Source of the DNA: Prorocentrum cordatum
Taxonomy: Eukaryota; Sar; Dinophyceae; Prorocentrales; Prorocentraceae
Assembly: GCA_963575745.1 (NCBI GenBank)
Contig: CAUYUJ010014542.1
Span: 1-64,000 of the forward strand
DNA: 64,000 nucleotides
Reading direction: 5' to 3'
Both the position numbers and the translations under genes were made by a program. Under the pieces are notes generated by a model that was given only the letters and a program-made list of their open reading frames with translations, ran no database searches and was not told where the DNA came from. Of the stretch, positions 1 to 12,470 are shown in pieces (the stretch's first letter is position 1; each line of letters begins with the position of its first letter).

Positions 1-1
1 G

Positions 2-1552
2 TCGCGCCCCAGCGGCTCCAGCCCTGGGGCCGCGTCGGGCCCACCACGCACTTACACGTCAGGCACAGCCCTGGCGCACAGCCCAGACCGCTCATCGACG
101 TCATCAGGAGCCGACGAACGCCGTACGCCTTCCCCCATCAGCGCGGCCGCCGCCCTCGCCCGAGGCCGTGCCCGCCCACGGCGATCTGCCTCTCGCTCGT
201 CACGACAGAGTGGCGGGACCTCCACCTCAGACAACAGTGGCATCGAGACGTGGGAGCACATTGTGACGGAAGAGGAGCCGACTGCCTACCACGTCCTCGC
301 CTACCACGTCCGTGATGTGCGGACCCGTGTCAATGCCCCTGGCATCGAGGTCTGGCTTGACCCTGGTGATCACCACGACGGTGCCTACTTACCGTGGGGG
401 ACGACAGTCATGGCCACCGCGTTATAGACCCTGCGGTGGCGGGGCGGGACGGCTGGGTCATCCTCCACCACGACCACGGCGACACCACCACTAAGCTCTG
501 GGCACCGACCCAAGTCCACGTCAAAGCGGACGACACCTGGCGCACCGTCATGGTACCAGCGGACATGGGGCCCCAGTGGATCAGGTGCCATGCCGAGGAC
601 GCTCGCCTCCCCGCCGAGGTTGTCCGCACTACAGGCCAATCATGGTTTGCTGACGTCTGGCCCTTGTGGGATCGCCCGCGACCCCACCCAGACGACCCAG
701 GCACAAATGAGCATGCGCTCCCGCCTTTACCAGGACGCTGGTCTTGCCTACAGTGTCGATTCCAATGCTGTCAGTACTGTGCGGCTCGCCGCAACACGCA
801 GCTCGGCACCTCGGGCCAACCAACGTGCCCAGACTGCGGCCGCAGCGGGCTGCGTACACTCATGGACTGGTCCACGGACTACTCGTGCAACAGTTGGACG
901 TGTGCATACAGCACCAACAACAGGGACTCCGACACATGCTGCCTGTCCAGCAGGTGCCCCCATCCACCCAGTCCACACAGCCTGCTCGACGTCCGTGCCA
1001 CAGGGATGCCGCCGCACATCCTTGCCCGCCAATTCGGCAACGCGCCAGCCCTCCACGACCTTAAGGAACCCCCCCGAGCGCCTTCAGGCCCCGGGGGGGG
1101 AACCTCCACAACCAGGGCAAGCAGGCTACCAGGGTCAATGGTACTTCCCACCGCAGCCGCGGCGCGTCCCCAGGCAGGGACTGCCTGACGGCACAAGGCG
1201 GCCACCTGGAGTCACAGGAACGGGGATGCCCGAAGAACCTTCCCCCGACCAACCGCTTTGGAGGGAAGGCTACGTGCTCTTCAGTCCCCACCAGGCCCTC
1301 AAGGAGGAATTCACCTTCAACAAGACGGTCCGCCGACCCTACTCCCTAGCCATTACCAACATGTACAGGGATCGTGTCACGGTCAGGACCGTCTGCGAGT
1401 CGATCGCCGAGCGCATCCACACTTCCCGCACCCGCTGGCGAGATGTGGTACTGTACTGGGACGCCGAGGGTGGTCCTGGGCCTCAAGCCCTCGACTACGA
1501 CATGCGACTCTGCGACGCCATGGTGAGCCGTGCACGACCGAAGCCGAGCTAA
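2..1552 (+). pseudogene. LINE ORF1-like region, frameshifted
   Basis: A plausible protein runs from base 2 to a stop near 425, then continues in another frame from about 394 to 1,188, and in a third from about 1,200 to 1,552. Stretches such as WLDPGDHHDGAYLPWG (near 350), the DDTWRTVMVPADMGPQW region (near 530) and FNKTVRRPYSLAITNMY (near 1,320) look like ordinary protein rather than random translation. A CPDCG motif near 830 and other cysteines could be zinc-binding. I recognise no domain. Position upstream of the endonuclease suggests the RNA-binding or gag-like part of the LINE. The frame changes are best explained by indels. Confidence 0.5.
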
Positions 1553-4500
1553 ACCACGACCGCAGCAACCGTGGTAGTTTCTGCCTCTATGGACCAGCGC
1601 ACCAGCGAGCCGTCAACATCACGGCGATCTCCGAGCCGCAGAACATCGACTACATGGAGCATGTGCGGCGATACTCACCCGTAGGGGGGACCTACCCTGA
1701 CCACGCCATCGAGCACGTCTATCGGGGCTGGCAGCGGCCCGACGTGCCCACCATCCTCCCCGACACCCGTCCCCTCTCGAGAGCCGACTGGCAGCGACAC
1801 CAACAGCACCAGCAGCGCATCCAGCAGCGGGACCAACGTGACGCAGGACAGCAGGGCACGCCACGCTACCGCTCCCCCGCGCGAGTCCCGACAGGCGGTA
1901 ACACGGCCTACGACGGGGTTGCCGCCTACTACCGTGGCCCCATAGGTGCCAGGCCCGCGGCTGCTGGAGCAGCCGCCTCCAGCTACGGCCACGCCCCCCA
2001 CGCCAGGGTACACCCAGCGGTCATCGGCTACCCGCGTGCACCCGTGCAGGCCCTAAGGGCCACCTCGCCAGTGCCAGGGTCCACGCGCGCCTGGGGCCTT
2101 TACTCAGGCCGACATGATGGCACCTCCAGCAACCAGCCCGCAGTGAAAACCCCTGCGGCTTCAGCCCAGGGGGCTGCAACAAACCGTGGCAGGGCTGGGC
2201 GCCCCGAAGGATGGCGTGATGCGAACGTGCGCGCTTGGCAACCGCGCCAGCACACGCCCCCGCCAAACGTGGCTGCAGCACTGCGCCCTGCCCAGGCAAA
2301 ACCTGCCCCACCTGAGCGGGAGAGGCAGCCGCTTACCCCGCTCGTCCTCACGCACATCCAGGCGCATCACAGCGCCTCCCCGCGGCACAGCGAGGGAAGC
2401 GCCCACCACGTCAGCCCCCGCCCCGACGCTGTCGACCCTGACCAGGCCACAGCCACGGCGGAGGGCGGCACAAGCGCCTCTCGCCAGCCCAGCCCATCAC
2501 CCTGCGCGGCGCCGATCCGATCCCCGAGCAGGGCGGATTCCGAGCGCGCTAATGCCCAGGCGACCTCGCCACGCGACCGCCACACGGGCGGGCGCGTCCC
2601 GCGCAGCAGGACCTGCAGCCGCCACAGTTCACGCAAGGCCCCAGGGAGCTCCACGAGCTCGCCGCCTCGCGAGACTCAGGCTGATGGCCGAGCCCCCGAA
2701 GTGGTGCCACGCTTCGGAGCCAGCGTCATCGAACCTGGCCAGGTCGACCTCGAGCCGACGCCGTCCACGGACCACGAGCCGCCGCTGCCCACCCGCGTGA
2801 TCGTCCCCATCGACGAGGCGCCAACCTTCGACCCGTTCAAGAACAAGTACCGTGTCAAGAACCTTGTGGCGGGTTTCGGCGGTGGCTCACCGCTCTCACC
2901 TCAGAGTCGGGGCGGAGCCCCCGCCACCTCAGCCGCTGCCGCGGCAGCGGCGGCCCCGCGGGGAATCAGCCCTGTCCGCAACGTGGGCCTCACGGCAGCG
3001 GGCATGGACGAGGCCCAGCGCCAGGCCTCCGACCGTGCTGCTGGAGCTGTTCCACCAGATGCTGCTCATCAAGATACTGACGGGGCGGGCGCGCCACCGC
3101 AGGAGGGACCAGCGGTGTCGCGTGCGCAGTATATGCGCGTGCGTTGTGCCGCCGCCGCGCCTAGCCGCCGCCGCTGGTTCGCTTTTGTTTTTGTGTTCGG
3201 CAGGACGGATCGAGGAGTCGCCTCCCTCTCCCTCTGCTGCCGTCTCACCTCTCCTCCCCTCGTCCCCTACGGTACTGGAGTGAGGAGGATTTTTCGTGAC
3301 ATTTTTACTGACGTTTATGAACCCCCCCTGGCGCAGTGCCGACCGTGTCCCGCCTATACTTCTGGCCTGACGGCGGCTTCAGCCCCGGTCAAGCTAATCC
3401 ATAGGAACGCCATGAGCTCCTACTGTGGCCAAGCCTCCTACCTGGGCGAAGGTCAGGCTGACCTTCACCGTGCGGGGCGTGCAAACCCCAGTTCCACCGA
3501 TGGAGACGGGCCAGGTCGCTCCATACACCTCGTCAGCCTTAACATAACCAGTCTCTCAGCGAATTGGCCAACCATCACCGCCCTTGGTGTCGACCACAAC
3601 GCCGCAGTCATAGCACTGCAGGAGACCCGACATGCCAAGCCGACTAGACAAGCCATCGCTACCAGCGCCGCCAATCCACTCCACGGAGGATACCACGCCA
3701 GTCTTGGACCTGACCTAGATCTGGCGCGAGCCCAGCGCAGAGCTGCCCACGGCGGCACAGACCACACCGTTGTGGGCAACACTGGCGCCTCGGGAGGGGT
3801 CGCCATCCTCTCTAAGGATGCCATTGTCGACTCCACTGTCGACGACAATGCGCCCTGTATCGTCGCCCTCAAGGCCAAGAAAAGATGGCACGAGGTCTTT
3901 CTCCCGCTCTGCACTCAACACCGCCGCAGGCGGCGACGAAACAACCACGGGCCCGCGGGGATCTACATAGCGAGCCTCTACGGGATTGCTGGAGGAGACA
4001 GCACAGCTCTTTTTCGGCTCGCTGACTGCGCCGCCGCTAGGGTCGGCTCAGCCCCCTACTTCATCTGCATGGACGCCAATACGAACATCGACGACAATCC
4101 ACACCTTCTGCACATGTTGCAGCACGGATGGTTCAACGTTGCTGAGGGCACACCAGACCACACCATGCACACATACGGCAATATCCCTGACTGGGACCGC
4201 GTCACCAAGTGCCCCCGCACTTCGCGCATCGATTATATCATTGCCAACCAAGCGGCGCGATCCCTTGTCACCGACTTCTGCTACCTTCGCGACTTGCCAG
4301 CGAAGTCTCATGTTGGCCTGCAGGTCACGCTAGACCTCAGTCGCCTCGACCATACGGCCCGACGTCTTCTTGCCCCCACGCCCTACCCTCCCGACGATGG
4401 AGCTCATGAGGGTCACGAGCTGCAGGCACTAGGGACCCTCATCGCTGGGCGATATCAGGACCGCATGGAACAGGCCGACACACGCGACGACGTGGAGCGC

Positions 4501-6110
4501 ATGTTCGCCCTGGCTAACGAGGCCAGTCATGAGTACCATCTCACCCGTCTGCGCGACCTGCCACCTCCACCGCCCGACCACCCAAAAAAGAAGCCCCCCA
4601 CCATGCACGGGCTCACGCCCACGTTCGAAGAGCGACCAGTTGTCCCCCGCGCCTTCCCCACCTACGGAGCTTCCACGATACACATGAACCGACTGCGCAA
4701 GCTCCATCGGCAACTCTGTGAGCTCCGTTTCATCGGACAGCACCATCATTTGGATTGCCGTGCTATCCCGCCGTACCTCGCGCAGCGCATCGACTGCACG
4801 TGGACCGCGGCCCGCCTCTTATGCCACAAGCTGCGCCCCACGGTTCTCCTAGACTTCCCCGAGGCCTGGACCCCCGACGAGCCAGTGCCTCACGGAGAGC
4901 ACCTTGACGTTTTGATCCAACACCTCGACTTGGAGCTGGCGCGACGTGCGAACCGTGCCAAAGCTGAACGCATCAAGATATGGGCTGAGGGCGTCCGCGA
5001 GCCAAGCGGGCGAAAGGCGGCCATATACGCACGGGCTGCTGACAGCTCGCCCACGGCGTATCTCCGCACGCCTACCACACCTGACGATACGCAACTCCAC
5101 TGCGACACCAACGCCTTTAAACCTGACGAAGCTAGCACGGACGACAGCGACGCTGACACCGAAGCTGGCGGCTTCAGCCCCAGCGACGGTAGTTCGCCCG
5201 ACACGGACAGCGACGAAGACCACACTCGTGAACCACCACCTGCGCAAGTCCCCGACATCCTCCCTGCCAACGCCATTGTTGCTAACACCAAGGACATGCT
5301 GAAGCTCATGGTCGACACCTGGGAGCCCATCTTGGGCAGGTACCGTGCACGCGCGGGACATGACGCCGAAGCCATGCCGACGTGGGCCGACTTCTACGAC
5401 GAGTACCGACAGGAGCTGCCTACGCCATCACCAGCTACCCCTTTCCACCTCACCGACGACCAACTCATCCACTTCATTCGCACCCGTTCACCGCGCCGCG
5501 CGGGGGGACTGGACGGCTGGACTACTAAGGAGGCTAAGGAGTTACCCGACGACATTCTTCGCCTCTTCGCCAGCGTCCTACGCGCTATGCAACGCACTGG
5601 CACCATCCCAGAACCCCTCCTCCACGTGCCAAACCCGTGCCTCCGAAAAGGCCGAGGCGAACTCCCAACGGACCAACGACTTCTCTCGGTGCTTTCCGTT
5701 TGGATGTATGCGTGGGAAGCGCCAGCTTACCGCAGCCTCACGGACTGGCGGAAAGGATGGACCCACGCCACGAGTTTTGGCGCTGTCCCCAAAGCTACCA
5801 TTGGGGACGTCAGCACCTCTCTTGCCCTGCGCATCGAACACGCCAGGGCCTTACTCCTTCCCTTAGCTGGAGCTGCCCTGGACCGACAGAAGTGTTTCGA
5901 CTACCTCATCACGGACATCTGCCTTAACCTTGCACTTCACGCGGGGTGTCCCCAAGACATCGTTACTGTCCGCAGAAACTTTTACAGTCGCCACAAACGC
6001 TACATCCGCATGAACGGTGCGTACTCTAAGGAACTGGCCAGGACTAACGGTCACCTCCAGGGAAGCTCTTGGTCCCTGGACGACATTAAGCTGCTCATGT
6101 GTGTGTGTGG
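1531..6110 (+). pseudogene. LINE ORF2, 5' part: endonuclease and N-terminal RT
   Basis: One frame stays open from 1,258 to 6,813, but the family-like sequence runs from about 1,535 to 6,108. The first ~2 kb is a Pro/Ala/Arg-rich linker. The endonuclease-exonuclease-phosphatase domain spans about 3,520-4,350: SLNITS, the catalytic LQETR, IASLYG, MDANTN, SRIDYII and SHVGLQ in place of the usual SDH. The RT domain starts near 5,480 (GGLDGW), with motif A ALDRQKCFDYL near 5,875 and motif B NGHLQGSS near 6,047. A (TG)6 run at 6,098-6,109 throws the frame out just before the catalytic YVDD-type box, so this copy cannot make a continuous RT without recoding. Downstream of about 6,110 this frame is noise. 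Confidence 0.8.
1957..1976 (+). repeat. Perfect 8-bp hairpin in LINE linker
   Basis: GCGGCTGC-TGGA-GCAGCCGC is a perfect inverted repeat. Its loop TGGA is the complement of the TCCA loop found in the dispersed LINE hairpins, but it lacks the unpaired C, so membership in that family is uncertain. Confidence 0.5.
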
Positions 6111-9100
6111 ACCAAGAGACAGCATCGATACGTTCCGCGATCACTCAGCACTACCTTTGTTGACGACAGCAACTCCACTACCCACACCGCGCCTGAGTTG
6201 CAGAAATCTCTTGATGAAACCGCCAAGTTTGATCGATTTTCTGGTCAACGCATTCACCCTGGCAAAGTGGCGGGGTGGGCGCTCACCGACGAGCTTCACA
6301 CCGCCGTTACCCAGCTCACTCTGGCGGAACGGCCCTTACGCGTGGTCGACTCCTTTAAGCTCGTCGGGAGTTACATCAACGCCGAGGCAGCGCCGGCTCC
6401 AGCCGCGCTTAACCTCACGGCCACCGCTGACGCCCGTGTTCGCAGGGCGACTAGTCGCCTGCCGCGCATTGGCAAGCTCCCATCACCGATGCTTATTAAG
6501 GCGCGGCACGCCCGTTCCCTTGCTGCCAGCGTCTGTACCACGGGCACCGACATTCAAGCCCCATCAGGCCCCGTCAAAACTGCCTACAACCATGCCCTTA
6601 AGGCGGCTATCCGCCCCAAGGGAAACAGGTGGGTCGAGTTTTGGACTCTCATGGCCGTGTGCGTCCCAGGACACGCCCTGGAGATTGACGCCATTATGCA
6701 GCGTGAAGTCTTCCTGTGTCTGCGGCGACAGGTTAACCGCGACGCTACTCTCTGCGGTCTCGTCAGGGATCTCCAACACCATGTCCAGACCCTTTTCGGG
6801 GGAGGACCTGTAGGACGACTTGTCCAGACGCTTCAGCAGCTCCGTTGGACCTGGCCCACATTTGGCATCATGTACGACGACTGGGGCTGTCAGATCAGTT
6901 GGCTGAACCTACCCCAAAACGCCTTCCTTCACATGCTGCGAGCCTCACAACGCAGAGCCTTTCTGAGAAAAATCAAGCCACGGCGTCATGACCTTGGACA
7001 CCTGGCCTCTGTCAGACAGGGCCTCGACCTCTTCGCCAGCACGTGGCTCGCCCGAACGAAAGGAGCAGCCAAATGCAACGCATGGCAGCTGGCGCTCCTC
7101 CTTAACTACCTGTCGGGCGGGGACCACACCCAACAGCGACGATCCCGATCAAACACGTCCGCTGACCCCAGCCCCATCTGCCGATACTGCGACGAGGAAG
7201 AGGAAACTCAGGAGCACACTGTTCGCGACTGCAAGTGCTGGGCCCGAGAAAGAGTCCCTCTTACCACCCTCATCAGTGACGAGCAGTGGGCCCGTCTTCC
7301 GCCGCACACAAGACACTGCGGGCTCTTCGATGAAGACCCAGCCCTCCTCGACCTGCAGGCCGACCTCGCGAGGGACCCGCTACCTCAGCCCATACCGCGG
7401 CCCCCACCTGAGGGAGATCCTGCGGCTTCAGCCCAGGACTCCTACACCACCTACCTTGACCATGACACTGGTTGGACATGGGTCTACGCTGCCACGGACG
7501 GTGCATGCACCAACCAAGCCATCCCATTGCTTGCACGAGCGGGCTACGGCGTCTACTACGGCATCGACCACCGCATGAACTACAGTGCACGCGTTCACGG
7601 CATCACGCAGAACGCACAGCTTGCGGAGACCCTCGCCATTGTCCACCTCACGGCATGTGCTGAACGGCCCGTACACGTTTTCGTGGACAACCAGGCGGTG
7701 GTTGATGGGTTCCAAAGGATCATCGACGGACACTCACCACCGCAGGGCACGCACGTGGAGCTCTGGGAAAAGATCCACCGATGCGTCATGGCCAAGCCCA
7801 ACATGTTCCGCGTCGAGAAAGTCGCTAGCCACCAGGGCGACATGGGCATCGACCTCGGGCTCATCGGGCCCATCGCGGAGGAGTTCAATCGTCAGGCTGA
7901 CGCCCTCGCCACAACGGCGGCACGTACTCATAACCTTCCAGACGACATTGTCGAAGCTGCCAAATCACGACATCGCCAAGCGACCGTGCTTCATGGAGTC
8001 GCTGTCGCCATCTACGAGCGTAGACACCGTACACTCCCCCTCCCACACCGCAGGGCTGGGTTCACAGCTGCGGAACTAAACAAAATGGAACCAAATCCCC
8101 TGCTGTCTGACCAGGCACCACCCGCGGCTGGACCAGACATCCCACAGAACCCGGACGAGCTCTGGGCCGAGGCCCAACGGGCGATATTCGACGAACAGGA
8201 GGACGACCCGTTCGGCTTTGGTGGGGGCCTGGACTTCCTGGGCGACGGGCCAGCCAGCGCCAACCCTGCCCCGTCGGGTACCCGCACGGCGCCCCCGACT
8301 CCGCCATTGAGAGCGGCAGCGCACCCACATGACAACGCCGCTCATTTTCAAGACGCTGACGAACAGGAGGATGACCTGTTCAGCTTCGGTGGGGGATCGG
8401 ACGCTTTGGACGACGGACCAGCCAGCGAAAACCCCGCCCCGTCGGGAAACCTCTCGATCCCTACTGCGACTCCGTCCCCGAGAGCGATATCGCCCACATA
8501 CGATGATATCGGCCACCGCCAAGACGCCGACCATGACCTGGGTGACCCCCGCGGACTGAGTGGCATGGAGGACGCACCGCCGATACCACACGCTGCCGAC
8601 CATGCCGCCCTACCGAGACGCCAACCTTCTACGCGACCGACCTCAGAGCCCTTGCACGGCATCACGACTGGTCCCACCGCGCAAACCACTCCGCCCCCCC
8701 ACCGCCGGCAGCCCGCGGGGGCGGCTTCAGCCCCCCCGCAGGGTACTAAACCAGACAGGCCCTCGTGCCCCATCCACGCTTCCATCGTTGCTGAGCGAGA
8801 GGAAGCGGCTCTCCCGACCTCTCGGGGCGTGGCCCTAGCGGCTCCAGCCCTGGGGTCGCGTCGGCCCCTCCAGTCACCCTTCAAGGGTGACGGACGTCAG
8901 CGTACAGGGTCCCGCACTACGCTAGTCCACCATTTGGACAGGCGTATCGAGGACCTCGCCTCTGTCTCGAGGCCCTCGGCTGCTGGCACTGAGCAGCCAC
9001 CCCTCACCGACCGCGAAACCGAGCTGTCACAGGCTATGGCTGCCCTCCAGCAGAGGTGCTTAGCTCTCGCCGCGGACCTCGCCGCCGCCCAAGCTCGTCA

Positions 9101-9245
9101 AGGCCCTCTACTCCAGCGCCTCCACAGCGCTGGGCGAGCCTTTGCCGAGCTGCTCACGGCCTCGCCCGATGGTGCCGTGCCGTCACTCAACATCCAAGCT
9201 ATGTTGTCATCGTTCCGCGGCGCTCCACCTGGTGCCCCGCGCTAA
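6099..9245 (+). pseudogene. LINE ORF2, 3' part: RT palm, zinc knuckle, RNase H
   Basis: Continues the RT in a new frame: the catalytic box reads TFVDDS near 6,155. It is followed by the thumb-like region, a CCHC-type cluster (C-x2-C-x9-H-x4-C, about 7,177-7,236) typical of LINE RT C-termini, and an RNase H domain at about 7,480-7,930. RNase H carries ATDGACTN, ELAETLAIV with the Glu, FVDNQAVVDG and a final NRQADALA Asp. The C-terminal ~430 residues are Pro-rich and contain a 56-codon tandem duplication. The stop TAA is at 9,243-9,245. Apart from the junction at 6,100 this 1,048-codon frame is intact, so the frame damage may be recent. Confidence 0.82.
8190..8525 (+). repeat. 168-bp in-frame tandem duplication in LINE C-terminus
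   Basis: Two adjacent 56-codon units begin with EQEDD(P/L)F(G/S)FGGG near 8,193 and 8,361 and share the GDGPAS/DDGPAS and NPAPSG blocks. The shift is an exact multiple of three, so the reading frame is kept. Confidence 0.75.
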
Positions 9246-9610
9246 TCTCCTCCTTTCTGCCTGCCCGTGTGTACGCGTGGCTCCGCGTCCACGGTGTCAG
9301 GGCGTGGGGGCGGGGGGTGCCCCGTCACTGCGCGCCGCTTTGCGGCCAAGCGCCCAACTGGCGGTCTGCCAAGCCGCCTAGCCACGTGTCAGCACGTCGC
9401 CTTTCTTGTTGGGGCCTTTTTCCTCACGCGGTCTGACAGGTGAGATCATCATCGTCTGTCCGCCGTCTGTAGCGTCTGTCGCACTGCGCCGGGGGAGGGG
9501 GTTTTTGTTGCCCGCCCTCGTATCTAAAGGCTGCACCGCCGCAAATAGTGCATGCGAGTTGTCGCACCGCAGTGCGCCTCGCGGACGGACCCTGGTCCGC
9601 CTACTTGTCC
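9246..9610 (+). other. LINE 3' UTR and junction
   Basis: Non-coding GC-rich sequence between the ORF2 stop and the (CT)n tract. I see no poly(A) signal or second gene. Confidence 0.5.
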
Positions 9611-10126
<516 letters not shown>

Positions 10127-10130
10127 GGCC

Positions 10131-10400
10131 TCTGAAAAAAAGGCGCCTGTCCAGATTTTCCAGTTTTTCCCATATTTCCCCAGAAAACACATTCTTCAAA
10201 AGCGCCGTGCGTGTCCATGTTTTCCATGTTTCCCCAGACACGGACCGTCGAAAAACGATGCGTTCTCAGGTTTTCCACATTTGCAAAGTTTTCCCAGACG
10301 CTGACCGTTGAAAAACGCTGCGGTTGCCAAGTTGTCCAGACGCCCCAAATTTCTCCAGGCGCGGACCGTTGAAAAACGCTGCGTCTTTCAAGTTTTGCCC
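10131..10400. repeat. ~60-bp degenerate tandem repeat
   Basis: The phrase GACCGT(T/C)GAAAAACG recurs at about 10,243, 10,303 and 10,364 (spacing 60 and 61), with a more diverged unit near 10,183. The units are T-rich around TTTTCC. Confidence 0.75.
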
Positions 10401-10829
10401 TTCCGTTCGATGGCCCTCCAGGCGCGGCGCGCGGGCCCGTGGTCGCCGAAGCTGCGCCAGCTTGCCTCGGCGCGCTCGCGTGCCCAGAAAAAAGGCGCGC
10501 GCCGCGTTGTTCCACGGGGGCGTCGCGCAGCTCGGGATCGTCCGCGGCGACATCTTCGCAGAACGAGCAGACGGCGTCGGCGTCAGTGCCTGGATCGACA
10601 CCCGCTGCTAGGAATACCCCCTACGCCAGCGACGCCAGGCTGGCGTTGTCGGCGGCTGCCGGCGCGGGCGGGCTCGGCGCCGCCCCCGGCGCACCTGGGC
10701 CCATGCTGCCCTGGCCCGATCCGGCCACTGCGCCACGGGCACCGCGGGCCTGACCTCGCGCGGGCGCACCCGCGAGGAGGTGCGCCATTGGGCAGAGTGG
10801 ACCGCCGAGGCGAGGCTGCCCGGCGACCC

Positions 10830-11795
10830 CTCAATCGCGCGCCCGAAGCTCCGCAGCGGGCTGCTCTGCGTTCGCGGGGCAGGCCACGTCGCAGCGCTGC
10901 GAGAACATGATCAGCAGGATGCTCTACGCGCCAAAGGCGCGCAGCAGGAGGAAGCTGAGGCCGTCGCGGCCAGTCATGAGTTGACCAGCTTGCTGCGCTC
11001 GGTTGCGGGGGATGTCGAAACGCGCCAGGAGGTTTTCAATGCGCTCTTGCGGCCGTCGGTTGCAATTCATCAGTGCCGACGCTGGCGGAATGCACTCCCT
11101 CTCTCCCAGTTGGCCCCACCTTTCGGCCAAACTGCGCATCAGGAAAATCATCGGTGGCACTGGGTCGCCGTTCCTCCCTGGACCAGGACAGCCGGCGACC
11201 ATTCGCTCACGCGCTCGCGCGCAATGCCAGCGAGGCGTGACGAGACGCAGGCCGTCCGGCGAAGCTCGTTAAGGACTGAGTTCGCCACTGACCTGATCAC
11301 CACCTCGCGCGCCCACCTCTGGAAGGGCGCGCGAGCTTGCTGCTCGGCCCCCAGGGGCCGAGGTGACGCACGTCGCCGCTGCCGCCGCACGCATGCCCAC
11401 TCCGATGACACTCCATCTGGAGTGTAGTTCCCTCCGCACGTCGTAGAGGCGCTGGAGCGGGGGGTCCACCAGCGGCGGCTCGGGCAGGGTGCCGCAGAGC
11501 CGCCGCAGAGCCGCCGCAGATACTTTCCCCAAATGTGTTCCTCCTCGTCTGCGTATTGGGTGCATGCTTCCGTTGCGTACTTGCGGTGCTCTCGGTACTC
11601 GGCCTCCTCGTGCGTCGCGTTGCCACTGTACTCAAGACTGTCAACTGCACGATCGTCAGGCGGAGTGCGCAGTGGGATCCAGTCCTGCAAGGCTGCAGGA
11701 ATACGCGGGTAAGATGAGGCCACGTTCCAAGAGATCGAAGACGGGTTCTCCCATATCAATTTCGCTGTCCCTCGGAACGCTGGTATGTAACACAA
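10830..11795 (-). pseudogene. Retroelement gag-like remnant
   Basis: Reading the - strand, 11,795 to about 11,480 gives a plausible protein stretch (PAFRGTAKLIWENP, YREHRKYATEACTQYADEEE). A second frame, about 11,160 to 10,924, gives MRSLAERWGQLGERE, ERIENLLARFDIPRNRA and LLLRAFGA, and continues past a TAG as SILLIMFSQ. The pattern of a single alpha-helical domain with an (E)RIxxxLxRFxxxRxxA block resembles gag-like regions I associate with dinoflagellate retroelements. It is broken by a frame change and a stop, and no pol region follows. The region from 10,400 to 10,830 holds no gene I can support. Confidence 0.4.
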
Positions 11796-12470
11796 GTGCC
11801 AGGTCCTCCATTGCCTCTGTTGGTCCTATCTACCTGTACCTCCAAAGGTTCTGGCGACACAGTCACCAAGAGTTCGGGACCTTTGACCGACACCGTACAT
11901 GTCAACGTTGTACTGAGCAAGTGTCCGACATTGTGGTTATGCCCACAGACGGGCGCAACAACAAAAATGCAGGGTCCACGAGCTGCGCCGACACAGTCAA
12001 CGCAAGCCCGGGGGGGGGCTCTCCAACAGAGCCAGCGCGTGGCCAGGGCACTGGTTGTGCACGTTCCCCGTCACGGTTCCTGGGGGCGGAGGGGCGGCTG
12101 GCCCGAAGGTGAGCAGGTAGAAGTGCGCGAACGCGATGAAGGCGGACGACCAACGTGGTGGACAGCTGGTTGTACGAACGCGGTCATGAAGGCGATGGAG
12201 AGCTGGAGCCTGTGCCATCGATGCGAAGCGAAAGCGAGAAGCCATTGGGGCCGTGGTATTTTGACTGATGCCTTGCTATCAGCTAGAAAAATGGACACAA
12301 AGTGTGAATATGAAAGCGGACCGTTTTTGGTGGACGGAAGGACGGAATGTAAACGGCGAGCGCGAGAATACACTGGGAAAGGTGCACGAATCAGGCCTTG
12401 AGCCAGGACAACGGCGGGCCCAGGCAAGGAAGGGGTGAAATGGTCAGAGCGGGCACCGTTCGAGCAGTGG
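11796..12470. other. No gene seen
   Basis: Mixed sequence with short open frames on both strands and no recognisable motif. Confidence 0.4.

Larger units (their letters stand above)
6..8857 (+). repeat. Dispersed hairpin family with GGC-TTCA-GCC core (7 copies plus 1 variant)
   Basis: Each copy is outer stem, unpaired C, GGC, loop TTCA or TCCA, GCC, outer stem. Copies: 6-30 (outer GCCCCAG/CTGGGGC), 2150-2172 (CCCCTG/CAGGGG), 3368-3391 (TGACGG/CCGGTCA with one bulge), 5164-5184 (GCTGG/CCAGC), 7418-7438 (TCCTG/CAGGA), 8715-8739 (GCGGGGG/CCCCCGC) and 8831-8857 (8 bp with wobble pairs). A variant at 1071-1097 has GCC-TTCA-GGC. The core is fixed while the outer arms differ but stay complementary. 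Most lie in linkers between domains, usually read as Ala-Ala-Ser-Ala. Confidence 0.85.
1..9610 (+). mobile_element. Non-LTR (LINE-type) retrotransposon, 5' end outside window
   Basis: The + strand shows an ORF1-like region, then an apurinic-type endonuclease, reverse transcriptase, a CCHC-like zinc knuckle and RNase H in the order usual for APE-type LINEs. The final stop is at 9,245, followed by about 365 bases of 3' UTR and then a 0.5 kb (CT)n tract that may be the tail or simply adjacent. The left edge is open: coding sequence is already running at base 2. At least four reading-frame changes (near 400-430, 600-1190, 1,535 and 6,100) mark it as a decayed copy. Seven or more short hairpins with a common core are scattered through it. 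LINE identity is clear from the domains; the clade is not assigned. Confidence 0.88.
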
